Of a stretch of 21,460 nucleotides of DNA, positions 1 to 8,481 are shown piece after piece. A program made the translations under genes and the position numbers. Each line of letters opens with the position of its first letter. Position 1 is the first letter of the stretch. The stretch covers positions 1 to 21,460 of the IMG/VR virus record IMGVR_UViG_3300032265_000716. One strand, given 5' to 3'. This DNA comes from a virus. Under the pieces are notes generated by a model. The model saw only the letters and a program-made list of their open reading frames with translations, did no database searches and had not been told where the DNA came from.

Positions 1-86
1 GCCAGCAGATCTTTGATATCACTTTCTGTGAATTTTTCTTTGGTATGTGCTTTCTTGGTGATTACACCATCTAAACTTTTTGACAT
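1..86 (-). CDS. 5' end of a gene cut by the window edge, possibly large terminase gp17
   Basis: An open frame starts at ATG 86-84 on the minus strand and runs off the left edge. The 28 complete codons read MSKSLDGVITKK and then a charged stretch ending FTESDIKDLL. It lies directly downstream of the head-associated genes and of gp16, where T4 places gene 17. Large terminases of T4-like phages often begin with a short polar segment followed by a helix like this one before the first conserved motif. That motif would lie outside the window, so gp17 is an inference from position. No Shine-Dalgarno sequence precedes the ATG; a late-promoter-like box TGTAAATA (99-92) ends 5 nt upstream of it. Confidence 0.5.
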   Translation of the reverse strand, partial: MSKSLDGVITKKAHTKEKFTESDIKDLL

Positions 87-91
87 AACTT

Positions 92-99
92 TATTTACA
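92..99 (-). promoter_or_regulatory. Putative T4-type late promoter box TGTAAATA
   Basis: The box differs from TATAAATA at one position. It ends exactly 5 nt before ATG 86. If transcription starts about 6 nt past the box, as at T4 late promoters, the message would begin at or within the start codon. Confidence 0.45.
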
Positions 100-100
100 T

Positions 101-128
101 AAAAAAAGCGAGCCTATAGCTCGCTTTT
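101..128 (-). terminator. Rho-independent terminator after the head-associated operon
   Basis: A perfect inverted repeat, AAAAGCGAGC (104-113) and GCTCGCTTTT (119-128), surrounds a 5-nt loop. On the minus strand it is followed by seven T. It lies 18 nt past the stop of the 466-codon gene and directly ahead of the partial gene at 1-86, so it separates two transcription units. Confidence 0.9.
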
Positions 129-145
129 GGTATACAACTTTAATA

Positions 146-1546
146 TTAATTGGTATGCGTATGGGTGCTTGGATCCGAAAGCATAAATTTTCGTTTTAGT
201 TGTTTTGCCAATTCTGCGTGTTGTTCTACTGGAATATCCGTTGTTTTTAAATAGCCCATTACCTTAGCATCAACAATTTGTTGCATATCTGCATTGCCGC
301 CTCGGTCTACATTATATGGACGATTAGGACTTCTAATCCAAGTCTTGTAATGTTGTTCTACAACTTCTGGACTGAGTTGCTTTACAGCTTGTTTTGACAT
401 ACCGCCTATTACTTTGTCAACTATCCGGGATCCTATTCCTTCAGCTACTTGACGTGCCTTGATTTCCTGATATAAACTTGACAACTGACTAACAAGTTCC
501 TCACTCACTTGAGTGTAAGGATTACCGCCACCGCTAGCCTTACGCACTTCGTGATCACCACGGCCATCGTTTGATCCAATGTCAGTGACTGCGGATTGAG
601 GGAAATATGCTTGCTTGCTTGCACCTGCCATAGAGTTAGCAAACTCTTCCATCTCTGGTTCCATCTCTCCACCAAACACCACATCGATCTCATCATGATC
701 CGTGTGTGGCTCGCCTACATTTTCAATGCCTTTAAGAATATTCATCAAGTCACGAATGCCGCCATCACCTGAGCCATTCATGCTAACACTCATAGTAACT
801 GAGTCTTCTTGCCCTGAGTGTTCGTGGCCCATGCTCATAGGAAGTGCCATCATATCTCCACATTCTTCCATACCTTCGTCTTTTAATTTTCCAGTACGCT
901 CTAAATCTTTTAGCATGTCGATACGATCACGATAACCACTAACTCCTGGTTTGATATCATGTGCAGCCATACGTTGTTGAACAGTAGGATTATCAGCATG
1001 TTTCATAGTAGTATCGTATTGGTGACTGTGTTGTGGATTAGTACCTTCATCGATTGCTCTGATTTGTTTGTACAATGACATAAAATTTTCATTGCTGTTT
1101 TCATTGATTGATTCTTTCAAGCCGGCGGCTTGCAGTGCGGCTGTTGTTTCTCCGCCAGGCTGGCCACCCTTCATTTGCCCGTTTACAACTGAAATGTATT
1201 GTACTGGAGATCTGATAATGGCAGTTCCGCCTGCATTTTTATTCTGTATCCAGTATGTATTACTTTGTGTGTCAAGTACAGCAGGGTATTCAGCACCAGC
1301 CACTGTAGTTTTTGTTAAAGTAAATCCGTTACCTAAATCTTTCCCTTCAGCTGGCATCGCGGCTGGTGCAGGCCTTGGTGTAATTGATGGACGAGCGACA
1401 GGAGCAGGCTCGGCTGGTGCTGGCATTGGGCTGTAACTTCCCCTATCCTGAATTGGTTCTTGAGCCGGTGTACCTGGATTTGGTTGCCATGTTATGCCAC
1501 CTTCATCAATGTTTTTGATCTTGTTGTAAATGTCTGAGAAGTTCAT
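146..1546 (-). CDS. Putative head-associated protein with repeated prohead-protease-like sites
   Basis: This 466-residue protein matches no family I can name with certainty. A short amphipathic motif recurs: FSDIYNKIKNIDEG (3-16), FMSLYKQIRAIDEG (155-168), IRDLMNILKGIENVGE (264-279) and LSSLYQEIKARQVAEG (355-370). The first two contain I-D-E before G, which fits the (L/I)-x-E cleavage rule of the T4 prohead protease gp21. Between the motifs are low-complexity stretches: a Pro/Ala-rich linker (about 36-64), an acidic Met/Gly-rich region (about 222-300) and a His/Thr tail at the C-terminus. I infer a protein packaged in or built into the prohead and cut by its protease. It follows the 205-codon gene after 1 nt, with a strong AGGAAAGGAA ribosome site overlapping that gene's end, and both precede a terminator. 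Confidence 0.7.
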   Translation of the reverse strand: MNFSDIYNKIKNIDEGGITWQPNPGTPAQEPIQDRGSYSPMPAPAEPAPVARPSITPRPAPAAMPAEGKDLGNGFTLTKTTVAGAEYPAVLDTQSNTYWIQNKNAGGTAIIRSPVQYISVVNGQMKGGQPGGETTAALQAAGLKESINENSNENFMSLYKQIRAIDEGTNPQHSHQYDTTMKHADNPTVQQRMAAHDIKPGVSGYRDRIDMLKDLERTGKLKDEGMEECGDMMALPMSMGHEHSGQEDSVTMSVSMNGSGDGGIRDLMNILKGIENVGEPHTDHDEIDVVFGGEMEPEMEEFANSMAGASKQAYFPQSAVTDIGSNDGRGDHEVRKASGGGNPYTQVSEELVSQLSSLYQEIKARQVAEGIGSRIVDKVIGGMSKQAVKQLSPEVVEQHYKTWIRSPNRPYNVDRGGNADMQQIVDAKVMGYLKTTDIPVEQHAELAKQLKRKFMLSDPSTHTHTN

Positions 1547-1547
1547 A

Positions 1548-2165
1548 TTATTTTCCTTTCCTTGGGTCTGGATTAGTTACTTTGCCAAAGACCCCAGTAG
1601 TCGATGCTGGCTTTTCTGTTTTTGTAGATTTTGTTGCTTTTTCAGCAGGAGCTTTTTTAGCTAATATTTTTTCGTTGACACCTGTATATTGCGTAAGTTC
1701 AACTTTATTTTTGCCTAACTCTTTTAACAAACTCATAACGTGCTTGTCACCAACTGTAGCTTGTCCAGTTACTTTTTCGTATTCTTTTTCAATTAATGCT
1801 TCGCCAGTTGGCTCGTCGTTTGCATGATTAAGATCTTCTTCTTCTTGTTCTTTTAAATTACGAACTTTAATACAACCTGCTGGAACACTGCAATGCTCTG
1901 CAATTAAATTTTGTACTTCTAAACTAGTAGCAGGATAGCCGGTGCATACATCAAACATAGTGATACCTACATTTGCTAATCCTGGAAAATCTGTTTGTGT
2001 TTCTTGAATAGGAGTGCTTTTTCCACTGCTACAACTTTCAACTTGGAACTTGGATAAGGCCCGTTTAATCAGCATAGAACAGTCTTTAGGACAGTCTCCT
2101 GCAATTTTAACTTTAAATTCGTAGACTTGTTTATTTTCTACTAAGTATTCTTTGAATGATTTCAT
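1548..2165 (-). CDS. Conserved phage protein with capsid-targeting-like N-terminus
   Basis: The protein has 205 residues and no named function. Its N-terminus MKSFKEYLVE-N closely resembles the capsid-targeting sequences of T4 internal proteins (recalled as MKTYQEFIAE for IPIII), which gp21 removes after (L/I)-x-E; here L-V-E would be the site. A compact cysteine-containing domain follows (about 14-103; Cys at 25, 29, 45 and others), then an acidic helix (about 104-125) and a Lys/Ala-rich tail ending DPRKGK. The fold could be ferredoxin-like (beta-rich start, YEFKVKIAGD), but this is a guess. The start at 2165 is supported by AGGA 7 nt upstream and a late promoter box at 2184-2191. I infer a packaged or scaffold-associated head protein. 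Confidence 0.7.
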   Translation of the reverse strand: MKSFKEYLVENKQVYEFKVKIAGDCPKDCSMLIKRALSKFQVESCSSGKSTPIQETQTDFPGLANVGITMFDVCTGYPATSLEVQNLIAEHCSVPAGCIKVRNLKEQEEEDLNHANDEPTGEALIEKEYEKVTGQATVGDKHVMSLLKELGKNKVELTQYTGVNEKILAKKAPAEKATKSTKTEKPASTTGVFGKVTNPDPRKGK

Positions 2166-2183
2166 GTTAGATTCCTGATAGTG

Positions 2184-2191
2184 TATTTATT
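2184..2191 (-). promoter_or_regulatory. Putative late promoter box AATAAATA
   Basis: The box reads AATAAATA on the minus strand and overlaps the last codons of gp16. It lies about 18 nt upstream of ATG 2165, leaving room for a short leader with an AGGA ribosome site. This is ordinary spacing for a T4-type late gene. Confidence 0.6.
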
Positions 2192-2663
2192 TCATATTGC
2201 GTAGTTTTTCTAACAAACTATTGCGATCAGTGATAATAACACCATCGCCTTGTATGCTAATACCAGAGTCTTCTTGAATTGAATCGTTATCTAACTTTTG
2301 TTTCTTAAGCTGAAGATCAATCATCTTCAACTTTTTATCTATTTTTGCGGCTTTGGCATCAATTGCGTTTTTCAACATTCCGCCTGCAACTTCAAAGATG
2401 CGTCCGCTATAACGTGCTTCCACATTCATGCCCAAATCCATAAGATCATCAAATGCATCTGTAGCACGAGTTGCCAGTGCATCAAATTCTGCGTCGCTTT
2501 CAGCAAGTCCTTTTACTGCTGGTAATGCAGCCGCAATCTTGTCAAACTCTGACATATCGCGTAAAAAAGGTTGAGCCATTTCTGCTTTAACAGCGGCTTT
2601 TTCTTCGTCTTTAACAACTTTTTTACTTTCAGGTAGGTTTAAAATTTCTTCAAGTTTCTTCAT
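2187..2663 (-). CDS. 16: Terminase small subunit, gp16-like
   Basis: This 158-residue protein has an acidic N-terminus, a central helical region (about 40-100, with FDDLMDLGMNVEARYSGRIFEV) and a Lys-rich helix (about 100-125) that looks like a coiled coil. The pattern of a helical hairpin ending in long charged helices, with the R(Y/A)-x-x-R-x-FEV stretch, fits gp16-type small terminases of T4-like phages. Those assemble as rings and stimulate packaging by gp17. Length is close to T4 gp16 (164 aa). It sits 8 nt after gp4, another head-completion gene, and upstream of the putative gp17 start. The assignment rests on motif and neighbourhood, not on a catalytic residue, so it is likely but not certain. 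Confidence 0.7.
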   Translation of the reverse strand: MKKLEEILNLPESKKVVKDEEKAAVKAEMAQPFLRDMSEFDKIAAALPAVKGLAESDAEFDALATRATDAFDDLMDLGMNVEARYSGRIFEVAGGMLKNAIDAKAAKIDKKLKMIDLQLKKQKLDNDSIQEDSGISIQGDGVIITDRNSLLEKLRNMK

Positions 2664-2671
2664 AATAATAC

Positions 2672-3109
2672 TTATGCATTTCCTTGGTGGAACAAATCGT
2701 TTTCGTTAAGAATACGGAACTTTATACCTTGTTGTCTGCACCATATATTGGCTGCGGCCCATTTGGCTTGATTCTTAACATACTGTGCTTGATTGTATTT
2801 GTTTTTACCTACACGCTCCAGTATAGTTTGGCTTGCTGGTTTGACTTCGATTAATTCTACTATGATCTTATTGTTTTTATCCACATACTGTATAAAAAAA
2901 TCAGGAACATATATTGTGTTGCGTCCGGTCAGCGGATCTTTGTAAGGAATATTAATAGCTTCGCTAGCCCATTTTTGTACACTTTTATTAGTGTCGCAGA
3001 ATCGCATAAAACTCCATTCCCAACTGCTACGATATGTAGGAATTTTAGTGCCCACATATTTTTCAGGCTGGGTCATGGTAAACTTACCGCGGGCAAATTT
3101 GCTGGCCAT
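2672..3109 (-). CDS. 4: Head completion protein, gp4-like nuclease fold
   Basis: The 145-residue protein matches the T4 gp4 (gp50) head-completion family in length and pattern: KYVGTKIPTYRSSWEWSFM, a conserved Trp in KWASEAINIPY, then YVPDFFI and ELIEVKP. The PDF...E-x-K arrangement (PDF about 69-71; E and K in IEVKP about 88-90) is the PD-(D/E)xK metal-site signature seen in TnsA-like nuclease folds. In T4, gp4 acts at the end of packaging to finish the head before the tail joins. The gene begins 1 nt after the stop of the preceding small gene, so translational coupling is likely. Confidence 0.88.
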   Translation of the reverse strand: MASKFARGKFTMTQPEKYVGTKIPTYRSSWEWSFMRFCDTNKSVQKWASEAINIPYKDPLTGRNTIYVPDFFIQYVDKNNKIIVELIEVKPASQTILERVGKNKYNQAQYVKNQAKWAAANIWCRQQGIKFRILNENDLFHQGNA

Positions 3110-3110
3110 G

Positions 3111-3476
3111 CTAAACTAGAATATTTCGGCTTTCGTAACTATCCGCAACGGGTGCTATTCGATATCCAAGTAAACTAACTTTTTCTCGGTAAGCATTTAA
3201 TATCTGTGCTATGATCTGACTTAGTTTTACATCAGTTACTGATTTTAAAGTGTCCAATAAATCAAATACATTTACGTTGTCTAGTCGTGCTTGATTTAGT
3301 AATACAATTGAAATACTTCTTGCACTTTCAGCATCAAATCCTCTTTTTGAAAAAAATCCAATACTTGCATCTATGTCATTTGCTGGAAAACTAACTTCAT
3401 GAACAAAAAATTTATCAAAAAATTGTTTAGTATCAAGCCTTGCATCTATTTTGACGGTTGGTAAATTACTGGCCAT
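3111..3476 (-). CDS. Small conserved structural-region protein
   Basis: This 121-residue, mainly helical protein has no enzyme motif, signal peptide or membrane segment. It contains FFDKFFVHEVSFPANDIDASIGFF (about 19-42), a Leu-rich middle, and a C-terminal ILNAYREKVSLLGYRIAP ending in SYESRNILV. I recall similar small proteins beside baseplate and head-completion genes in aquatic T4-like phages, but no function. Its ATG overlaps the TAA of the gp54-like gene by one base (TAATG), and gp4 follows after 1 nt, so the three genes should be translated together. A virion or assembly role is inferred from position. Confidence 0.65.
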   Translation of the reverse strand: MASNLPTVKIDARLDTKQFFDKFFVHEVSFPANDIDASIGFFSKRGFDAESARSISIVLLNQARLDNVNVFDLLDTLKSVTDVKLSQIIAQILNAYREKVSLLGYRIAPVADSYESRNILV

Positions 3477-4474
3477 TACGTTATACCTAAGTTAATTTTT
3501 GTGGCAACTGTAGTACTGCTGTTTGCAATAGTTTTAGATTGCGGGAATGTCGTATCTGGAATCCCGCCCACTGTTTGTATAGTATCAATAGATAATAAAC
3601 CTGTTGTTCCTGTAGCAGGCTTAGTTTGTGTATTTTGATATGAATTTATACTTGTTGCAGTATTGTTCAAAGACGCTGTTGCATTATTGGTAATATTCTG
3701 TTGGGCTACAAAACTTGGGCTTGAATTATCTGCTTGTGCCAGTCCTTGCAATGGGCTTGGAGTCAAGTCATAATGTTCAAGTCCGAAGCCTTCTACAGTA
3801 TCTGAACTAACTGTTCCCATTTCATAACTAACTGCTTCGTATGCAATGCCCATACTAAATTCGTGTAATTCCTTAGATGCATATCCTAATTCTTTATGAT
3901 CAAATGCGTTGATAATAGGGTTGTACAATTTATAACTAACGTACTCGTGACGGGCCATTTGATATATTGTGATGTAGTTAAAAAACGGTGCAGTACTACC
4001 GTTATCTAAACCGTATGCAGTTTTAATAAAATCACTACTTCTGGTGGCATTTCTATTATACGAACCAGGTGTCTTGGCACTAGTTGAATCAGCATAGTAA
4101 TAACTATAATAATTTTGCCATAATTGATTAATCAAACTCATATTATCATCGTGAAATATAATAGAAATATCTCCAAATTTATGTTGTGTTTGTATAACTT
4201 TTTTTCTATTATACTGATTAACTTGTTCAGTAGCTATGGTAAACTTGGGTAAGCTAATCTTTTTGACCAGCATATTAATCTCATTTCTGTGTCGCTGAGA
4301 TAAGTCTATCGTTTTCAATGCCGATTCATTAATGCTAAATGCCACATGAAATTGAAAGTCAAACTTTGGTGCAAGTCTAAACTGATCCGATGCAAACATC
4401 CTACTTGCGTGTTGAAAATCACGTAATAGTACATGCGAATCTGCTGTTAAAAATTTTGTTGGAGTGAATGCCAT
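3476..4474 (-). CDS. Tail-tube-fold protein, probably baseplate tube initiator gp54-like
   Basis: The 332-residue protein has an N-terminal segment rich in aromatic and basic residues. A tube-type domain follows: FDFQFHVAFSINESA (about 39-53), VKKISLPKFTIATEQVNQYNRK (about 70-91) and FGDISIIFHDDNMSLINQLW (about 99-118). That order, a beta strand, then 'sLPkf...e..n.yNrk..', then 'i.f.dD....', is typical of the gp19/gp54 family in T4-like phages. The C-terminal third (about 245-332) is Ser/Thr/Asn-rich and looks disordered. Position just after gp19 and length close to T4 gp54 (320 aa) favour the baseplate tube initiator; a second tube paralogue remains possible. ATG 4474 has no visible Shine-Dalgarno sequence. 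Confidence 0.65.
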   Translation of the reverse strand: MAFTPTKFLTADSHVLLRDFQHASRMFASDQFRLAPKFDFQFHVAFSINESALKTIDLSQRHRNEINMLVKKISLPKFTIATEQVNQYNRKKVIQTQHKFGDISIIFHDDNMSLINQLWQNYYSYYYADSTSAKTPGSYNRNATRSSDFIKTAYGLDNGSTAPFFNYITIYQMARHEYVSYKLYNPIINAFDHKELGYASKELHEFSMGIAYEAVSYEMGTVSSDTVEGFGLEHYDLTPSPLQGLAQADNSSPSFVAQQNITNNATASLNNTATSINSYQNTQTKPATGTTGLLSIDTIQTVGGIPDTTFPQSKTIANSSTTVATKINLGIT

Positions 4475-4479
4475 AACAG

Positions 4480-4487
4480 TATTTATT
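4480..4487 (-). promoter_or_regulatory. Putative late promoter box AATAAATA, 5 nt from ATG
   Basis: AATAAATA on the minus strand is followed by CTGTT and then ATG 4474. With T4-like geometry, transcription would begin at the A of the ATG, giving a leaderless message. It lies between the gp19 terminator and the gp54-like gene, so this gene needs its own promoter. Confidence 0.55.
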
Positions 4488-4523
4488 TAAAATATAAACT
4501 GCGTAGTTAATGATTAACCGTTA

Positions 4524-4545
4524 AAAACCCACCGAAGTGGGATTT
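4524..4545 (-). terminator. Rho-independent terminator after gp19
   Basis: CCCAC (4528-4532) and GTGGG (4537-4541) pair around CGAA; on the minus strand the loop reads TTCG, a stable tetraloop. Five T follow on the minus strand. It lies 13 nt past the gp19 stop and isolates the sheath-tube unit from the next genes. Confidence 0.85.
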
Positions 4546-4553
4546 TGTGGATC

Positions 4554-5189
4554 TTAGTAGAGTCCGCCGCCTGTAACAGCAGTACCACGCTTTTGTACAA
4601 ATCCTGGAGTACCCATTCCAGCACCAGCACCAATTTGCTGTGCATTATCATATTGAATTGACAAGTCAATTAACATGATGTCTGCACTACCTGTGTAGCT
4701 GAGTGCCTGATAGTTTGTTGATTCTAAGTAGCAACCATACAATTCCCAAGTTTCGAGTACTGTAATTGCTTCAGCACCATTGCCGCCATCCAGCATTTCA
4801 ATACGTGTGATAAACTTGTAATCGCCTGCTGATGTAGCACTTGCTTGCTCAAAGAAGTCAAACTGTTTCTGATTTTGTTCACCAACAAGTTTAGTAACTG
4901 CATTAGTGATATCATCGCGTAGTTTGATTGCAATAGGAGCCCACGTTGGCTTACCAGCATAGTGAATCTTGCTGTTGTAAACTTCGATAGTCTTATCTTC
5001 AAACTTAACGCTTGGGCGTGCCGCATCAGCGACTTGTTTTGTTAATTCAACAGTGCTACCTGACACACCAAAGTTTTCAAATGAAACACGGAATCTGTAT
5101 TTCATTTTTGGCATTAGTAGACCTTGTGTAGCAGAGCTTTGACTACTTGCTAGCGGTACTGTAAATCTTGATAATGATGCAATTGACAT
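4554..5189 (-). CDS. 19: Tail tube protein gp19
   Basis: The 211-residue protein has the gp19 tube pattern: MPKMKYRFRVSFENFG (about 26-41), VKFEDKTIEVYNSKIHYAGKPTWAPI (about 61-86), D-D in KLRDDITNAV, YKFITRIEMLDGGN, and TWELYGCYLESTNYQALSYTGSADIMLIDLSIQYDNA near the C-terminus. Hexameric rings of this protein stack inside the sheath to form the DNA channel. Length is slightly above T4 gp19 (163 aa), with extra Gly/Ala residues at the C-terminus. It starts 20 nt after the sheath stop with an AGGAG ribosome site, and a terminator follows, so gp18-gp19 form one unit. Confidence 0.93.
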   Translation of the reverse strand: MSIASLSRFTVPLASSQSSATQGLLMPKMKYRFRVSFENFGVSGSTVELTKQVADAARPSVKFEDKTIEVYNSKIHYAGKPTWAPIAIKLRDDITNAVTKLVGEQNQKQFDFFEQASATSAGDYKFITRIEMLDGGNGAEAITVLETWELYGCYLESTNYQALSYTGSADIMLIDLSIQYDNAQQIGAGAGMGTPGFVQKRGTAVTGGGLY

Positions 5190-5209
5190 TTATGTTCTCC
5201 TAATTAGTT

Positions 5210-8200
5210 TTAAGCTAACCCTTTAATTTCGCCAGTATTTTTCAAGCGTAGTGGAATGTAGATGAATTCAACTGCCTTCACTGGTTCAATCGCGACATCA
5301 AGGTATAGTTCGCTACGATCAATTCTCGCAGGTGTATTGTTTGAAGTATCGCACACTACCAAGTAGTCGTACAATGCACGTTGCCCTACTAACTCAAGCA
5401 ATAGGCTTTCTGCGGCTTGTTTAATCTCGTTACGTGTGATAGTATCGTTTGGTTCAAACACATACGGCTTAGCCAACTGACTAAACTGTCTACGTAGATA
5501 AATTACCAAACGAGCAACGTTAATACGATCCAATGCACTTGCTGTTAACTGACGTGTGTACTGTCCGTAGTTAACTAGGCCTGTGCCTGTGATATATGTA
5601 ATTGGATTTACATGTATGCTTGCCAATGTATCACGTTGTCCAGTGTTCAATGCAGTTGCATTAAATTCGCCAGTTAATGGATCAACATAACCCACTGAGC
5701 TGACATTAGTAATACCGCCACGACGTGTTCCAGCTGGAGCAAACCATGGATAGGAAACGTTATCACTTAGTGCAATTGTACGCAACATCATGTGGCTTGG
5801 AGGAACAACAATATTATTACCAATCAAGTCAGTAGTATAACCCCATGGATAAAACACACCAAGATAAGCATCTGTTGTAAGCAATCCATCATCGCCATTA
5901 ACTGCGGCATTTGCTGTGTTGTTGCCCCAGTTGCTTAATGTTGTAGCATCTGGTGTTAAACGTGCTGGTGTATCGCCTACTACAAATGCAGTTTGTCCAC
6001 GGTCATAGTTCAATCCAACCAATGCAGTAATTGTTTCAGGGTAACCTGGGCAAGCCATCAAGTTGAAAATACGTGATTCCTCATCACGTAAATTAGTGTT
6101 ACTATTAATTTCTGCATTTAGAGCGGCAAGCACTACTTCACGTACAGCTTTACGTCCAAACGATCCTGCACCGTTGATTTGATTAGCGGCATAGCTAACC
6201 CAACGTGCTGGATAGTAGTCTGTCATTACTTCGTCTCCGTAACGATGATTGCGTGCAAGAACGTCAATATAATTTGCATGATATTTCTTTACATTGAATC
6301 CGCTACGACGTAAGTTCCACAGTAATGTTCCTGCTGGATACAATGCTGGATTTGGACAATCTGGATCTACATAATCGTAATCTAACAATGTTTGTATGCT
6401 ATCTGGTTGTACATCGTTGCCTGCTCCACTCCAACGTGCATCGGCAAACACAACACCGTTTGCTGTTGTTTGGTCTGCATTGTCAAGTAGTACCCACTTT
6501 TTAGTAGCAAAGTTAAATTTAGAAATTATTGGGAAGTTTTCCAAATCAGCAGTACTAATCCACAAATCTCCGTTTACTAATGGAGTACCATCAGTTTGCA
6601 ATGTTGGTTTGGTTGCACTAACAATTGGACCTGTTGGGTTGCTGCCTGCAACACTGCCATAACCCTTCCAAATTGTGCCGTTGTGAACCATGATATCAAC
6701 TTCGTCAATCATAGTGTTATACCACAATGTACCATCCATCGGAGTTGATACAGGTGCAGTGTCGCTTGATGTAATATCAAAAGACGCTGTCCATAAAGTT
6801 GCAATTCCGTCTGCATCCTCGGCTGGATCAATGTAGTAATTGGTAGTTGTTCCAACTGCAAATAGTTTGCTTATTGGATTGTTAGTGTTATCATAGAACT
6901 TAATGTCGCCACCTTGTGTATGGCTAATAACAATTTGATTAGACATTGTTCTTGTGGCAGTTACTGGAAGTCCAGTTAACTCTGCGTGTAAGTTATCTAA
7001 CAAATCGTTTACGCTTGCTACTGGATCAGTAACCGCTGTAAACTCTACAACGATATTAGTATAGGTATTTGAACCTGCACGACTTATATCTAAACTAAAC
7101 GAATTAGTACCTGCGTTAAAATTATGACCTGCTGTAATTGCAGATGAAGTTACTACAGTTGGGCCAACTCCTGAACGTGCATAGATTTTAAAATCTGCTT
7201 CGTTAGTATATTCCAAATCATTTGTTTTTACATAAATTCTACCAACTGCTAGACCTAGGCCGCCACTAAGTGGATCTAATCCGTTAAGAGCCGAGGCTGC
7301 TGATGGATATAATGCAACTGCTTGTTCTACAAATGCACCAGTAGTTGAGCTGTATTTTTTAACAATATAGTCTGCACCTTGATTAGGTTTAGTTGTTTTA
7401 ACCCAAACACTTCCGGTTGGAACGCCGTCTGCATGAAATGTTGGAATTGCAGTATGCTTACTAATTACCAATTCAGGTGGAAGAAATTCATTACCAGTAA
7501 TACCAACAGCTTCTAAGAAATCTGTACCGTATATATAAACCGTTTCACCTGTTGAATAAATTTGCAATCTTAAATTAATAACGGCCGCAGTAATACCGTG
7601 TCCCACATTACTATTAATTTGAGTAACTACATCAGCAAGAGTTACTGCACCAGTAACAGTGTACCAAGTGGCACCGCCGGAGCTTTCTTTAAATGCTAGT
7701 TCAAAATTAGATAAATCACCGGTGCCACCTGTTGGAACAGTACCTGCTACTGTTGGCCAGCTTGCTTTCCACTCAGGTGATCCTACTTTAACCCATGTTC
7801 CAGCGGCTGTATGTGTTGCAAGTTTTTTATAATACAATCTATTAAGATTGGTAGTTGCTACCAATGCATAGTCGCCATTTGAACCAACTGAATTTGCTGG
7901 ACCGCTTGATGGATCAGTATGATCCATAAGTTGTATAGTACTAGTAATAACTGTTGGGTAGCGAAGATTTTCTAAAGCAAAATGATCCACATCCGCATTC
8001 CATTCGTTGATACCAAATTTAGTGTCTGCGGTGTCAAACCAGTATGTTCCATCAGCTGGTTCGCCAACAGGAGCGTCTGCTTTACCTGTTAGTTGATCAA
8101 GATCTAGATCTGCACGAACAACATAAGCACGATTACTTACACCTAAAAAGCTGTAAGCAGCCTCTAAACCATATTCATTCTGCTCGCCAGCATGTATAGG

Positions 8201-8449
8201 ATTGTTGTTTGAGTCAGTATAAAATTTGGGTACACCAAATGTATCTGCAAGATCTTTCTGGCTCGTAAGCAAATATATTTTTCCTGCGTTTGCTGCCAGC
8301 GTTCCGGGTGCAGTACCGGTTCCTGCACCGTTTTGTTTATTTTCTGCGGAAGCAACAACAATTAACGGTACTGTGCCTGGGGCAGCTGGACCGTAGAAAC
8401 TCTCGTCTATTACTGTTACGCTTACGCCTGGTGAACTTAATTGAGCCAT
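5210..8449 (-). CDS. 18: Contractile tail sheath protein gp18, enlarged
   Basis: The N-terminus MAQLSSPGVSVTVIDES and the C-terminal half match T4-type sheath subunits. C-terminal landmarks are NLRRSGFNVKKY, RNHRYGDEVM, DYYPARWVSYAANQ, AYLGVFYPWGY, VVPPSHMMLRTIA, PWFAPAGTRRG and INVARLVIYLRRQF. The protein is 1079 residues against 659 in T4. The extra length is a central insertion (roughly 120-645) with at least four short modules beginning G(T/S/D)xWxxT: GTYWFDT, GSVWVKT, GTLWYNT and GDLWIST. These probably decorate the outside of the tail. ATG 8449 is preferred: GGAG lies 9 nt upstream, whereas ATG 8464, five codons earlier, has no ribosome site. A late promoter box at 8482-8489 serves it. 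Confidence 0.95.
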   Translation of the reverse strand: MAQLSSPGVSVTVIDESFYGPAAPGTVPLIVVASAENKQNGAGTGTAPGTLAANAGKIYLLTSQKDLADTFGVPKFYTDSNNNPIHAGEQNEYGLEAAYSFLGVSNRAYVVRADLDLDQLTGKADAPVGEPADGTYWFDTADTKFGINEWNADVDHFALENLRYPTVITSTIQLMDHTDPSSGPANSVGSNGDYALVATTNLNRLYYKKLATHTAAGTWVKVGSPEWKASWPTVAGTVPTGGTGDLSNFELAFKESSGGATWYTVTGAVTLADVVTQINSNVGHGITAAVINLRLQIYSTGETVYIYGTDFLEAVGITGNEFLPPELVISKHTAIPTFHADGVPTGSVWVKTTKPNQGADYIVKKYSSTTGAFVEQAVALYPSAASALNGLDPLSGGLGLAVGRIYVKTNDLEYTNEADFKIYARSGVGPTVVTSSAITAGHNFNAGTNSFSLDISRAGSNTYTNIVVEFTAVTDPVASVNDLLDNLHAELTGLPVTATRTMSNQIVISHTQGGDIKFYDNTNNPISKLFAVGTTTNYYIDPAEDADGIATLWTASFDITSSDTAPVSTPMDGTLWYNTMIDEVDIMVHNGTIWKGYGSVAGSNPTGPIVSATKPTLQTDGTPLVNGDLWISTADLENFPIISKFNFATKKWVLLDNADQTTANGVVFADARWSGAGNDVQPDSIQTLLDYDYVDPDCPNPALYPAGTLLWNLRRSGFNVKKYHANYIDVLARNHRYGDEVMTDYYPARWVSYAANQINGAGSFGRKAVREVVLAALNAEINSNTNLRDEESRIFNLMACPGYPETITALVGLNYDRGQTAFVVGDTPARLTPDATTLSNWGNNTANAAVNGDDGLLTTDAYLGVFYPWGYTTDLIGNNIVVPPSHMMLRTIALSDNVSYPWFAPAGTRRGGITNVSSVGYVDPLTGEFNATALNTGQRDTLASIHVNPITYITGTGLVNYGQYTRQLTASALDRINVARLVIYLRRQFSQLAKPYVFEPNDTITRNEIKQAAESLLLELVGQRALYDYLVVCDTSNNTPARIDRSELYLDVAIEPVKAVEFIYIPLRLKNTGEIKGLA

Positions 8450-8481
8450 ATGTTTTATCTCCATGAATACATGTTCTAATG

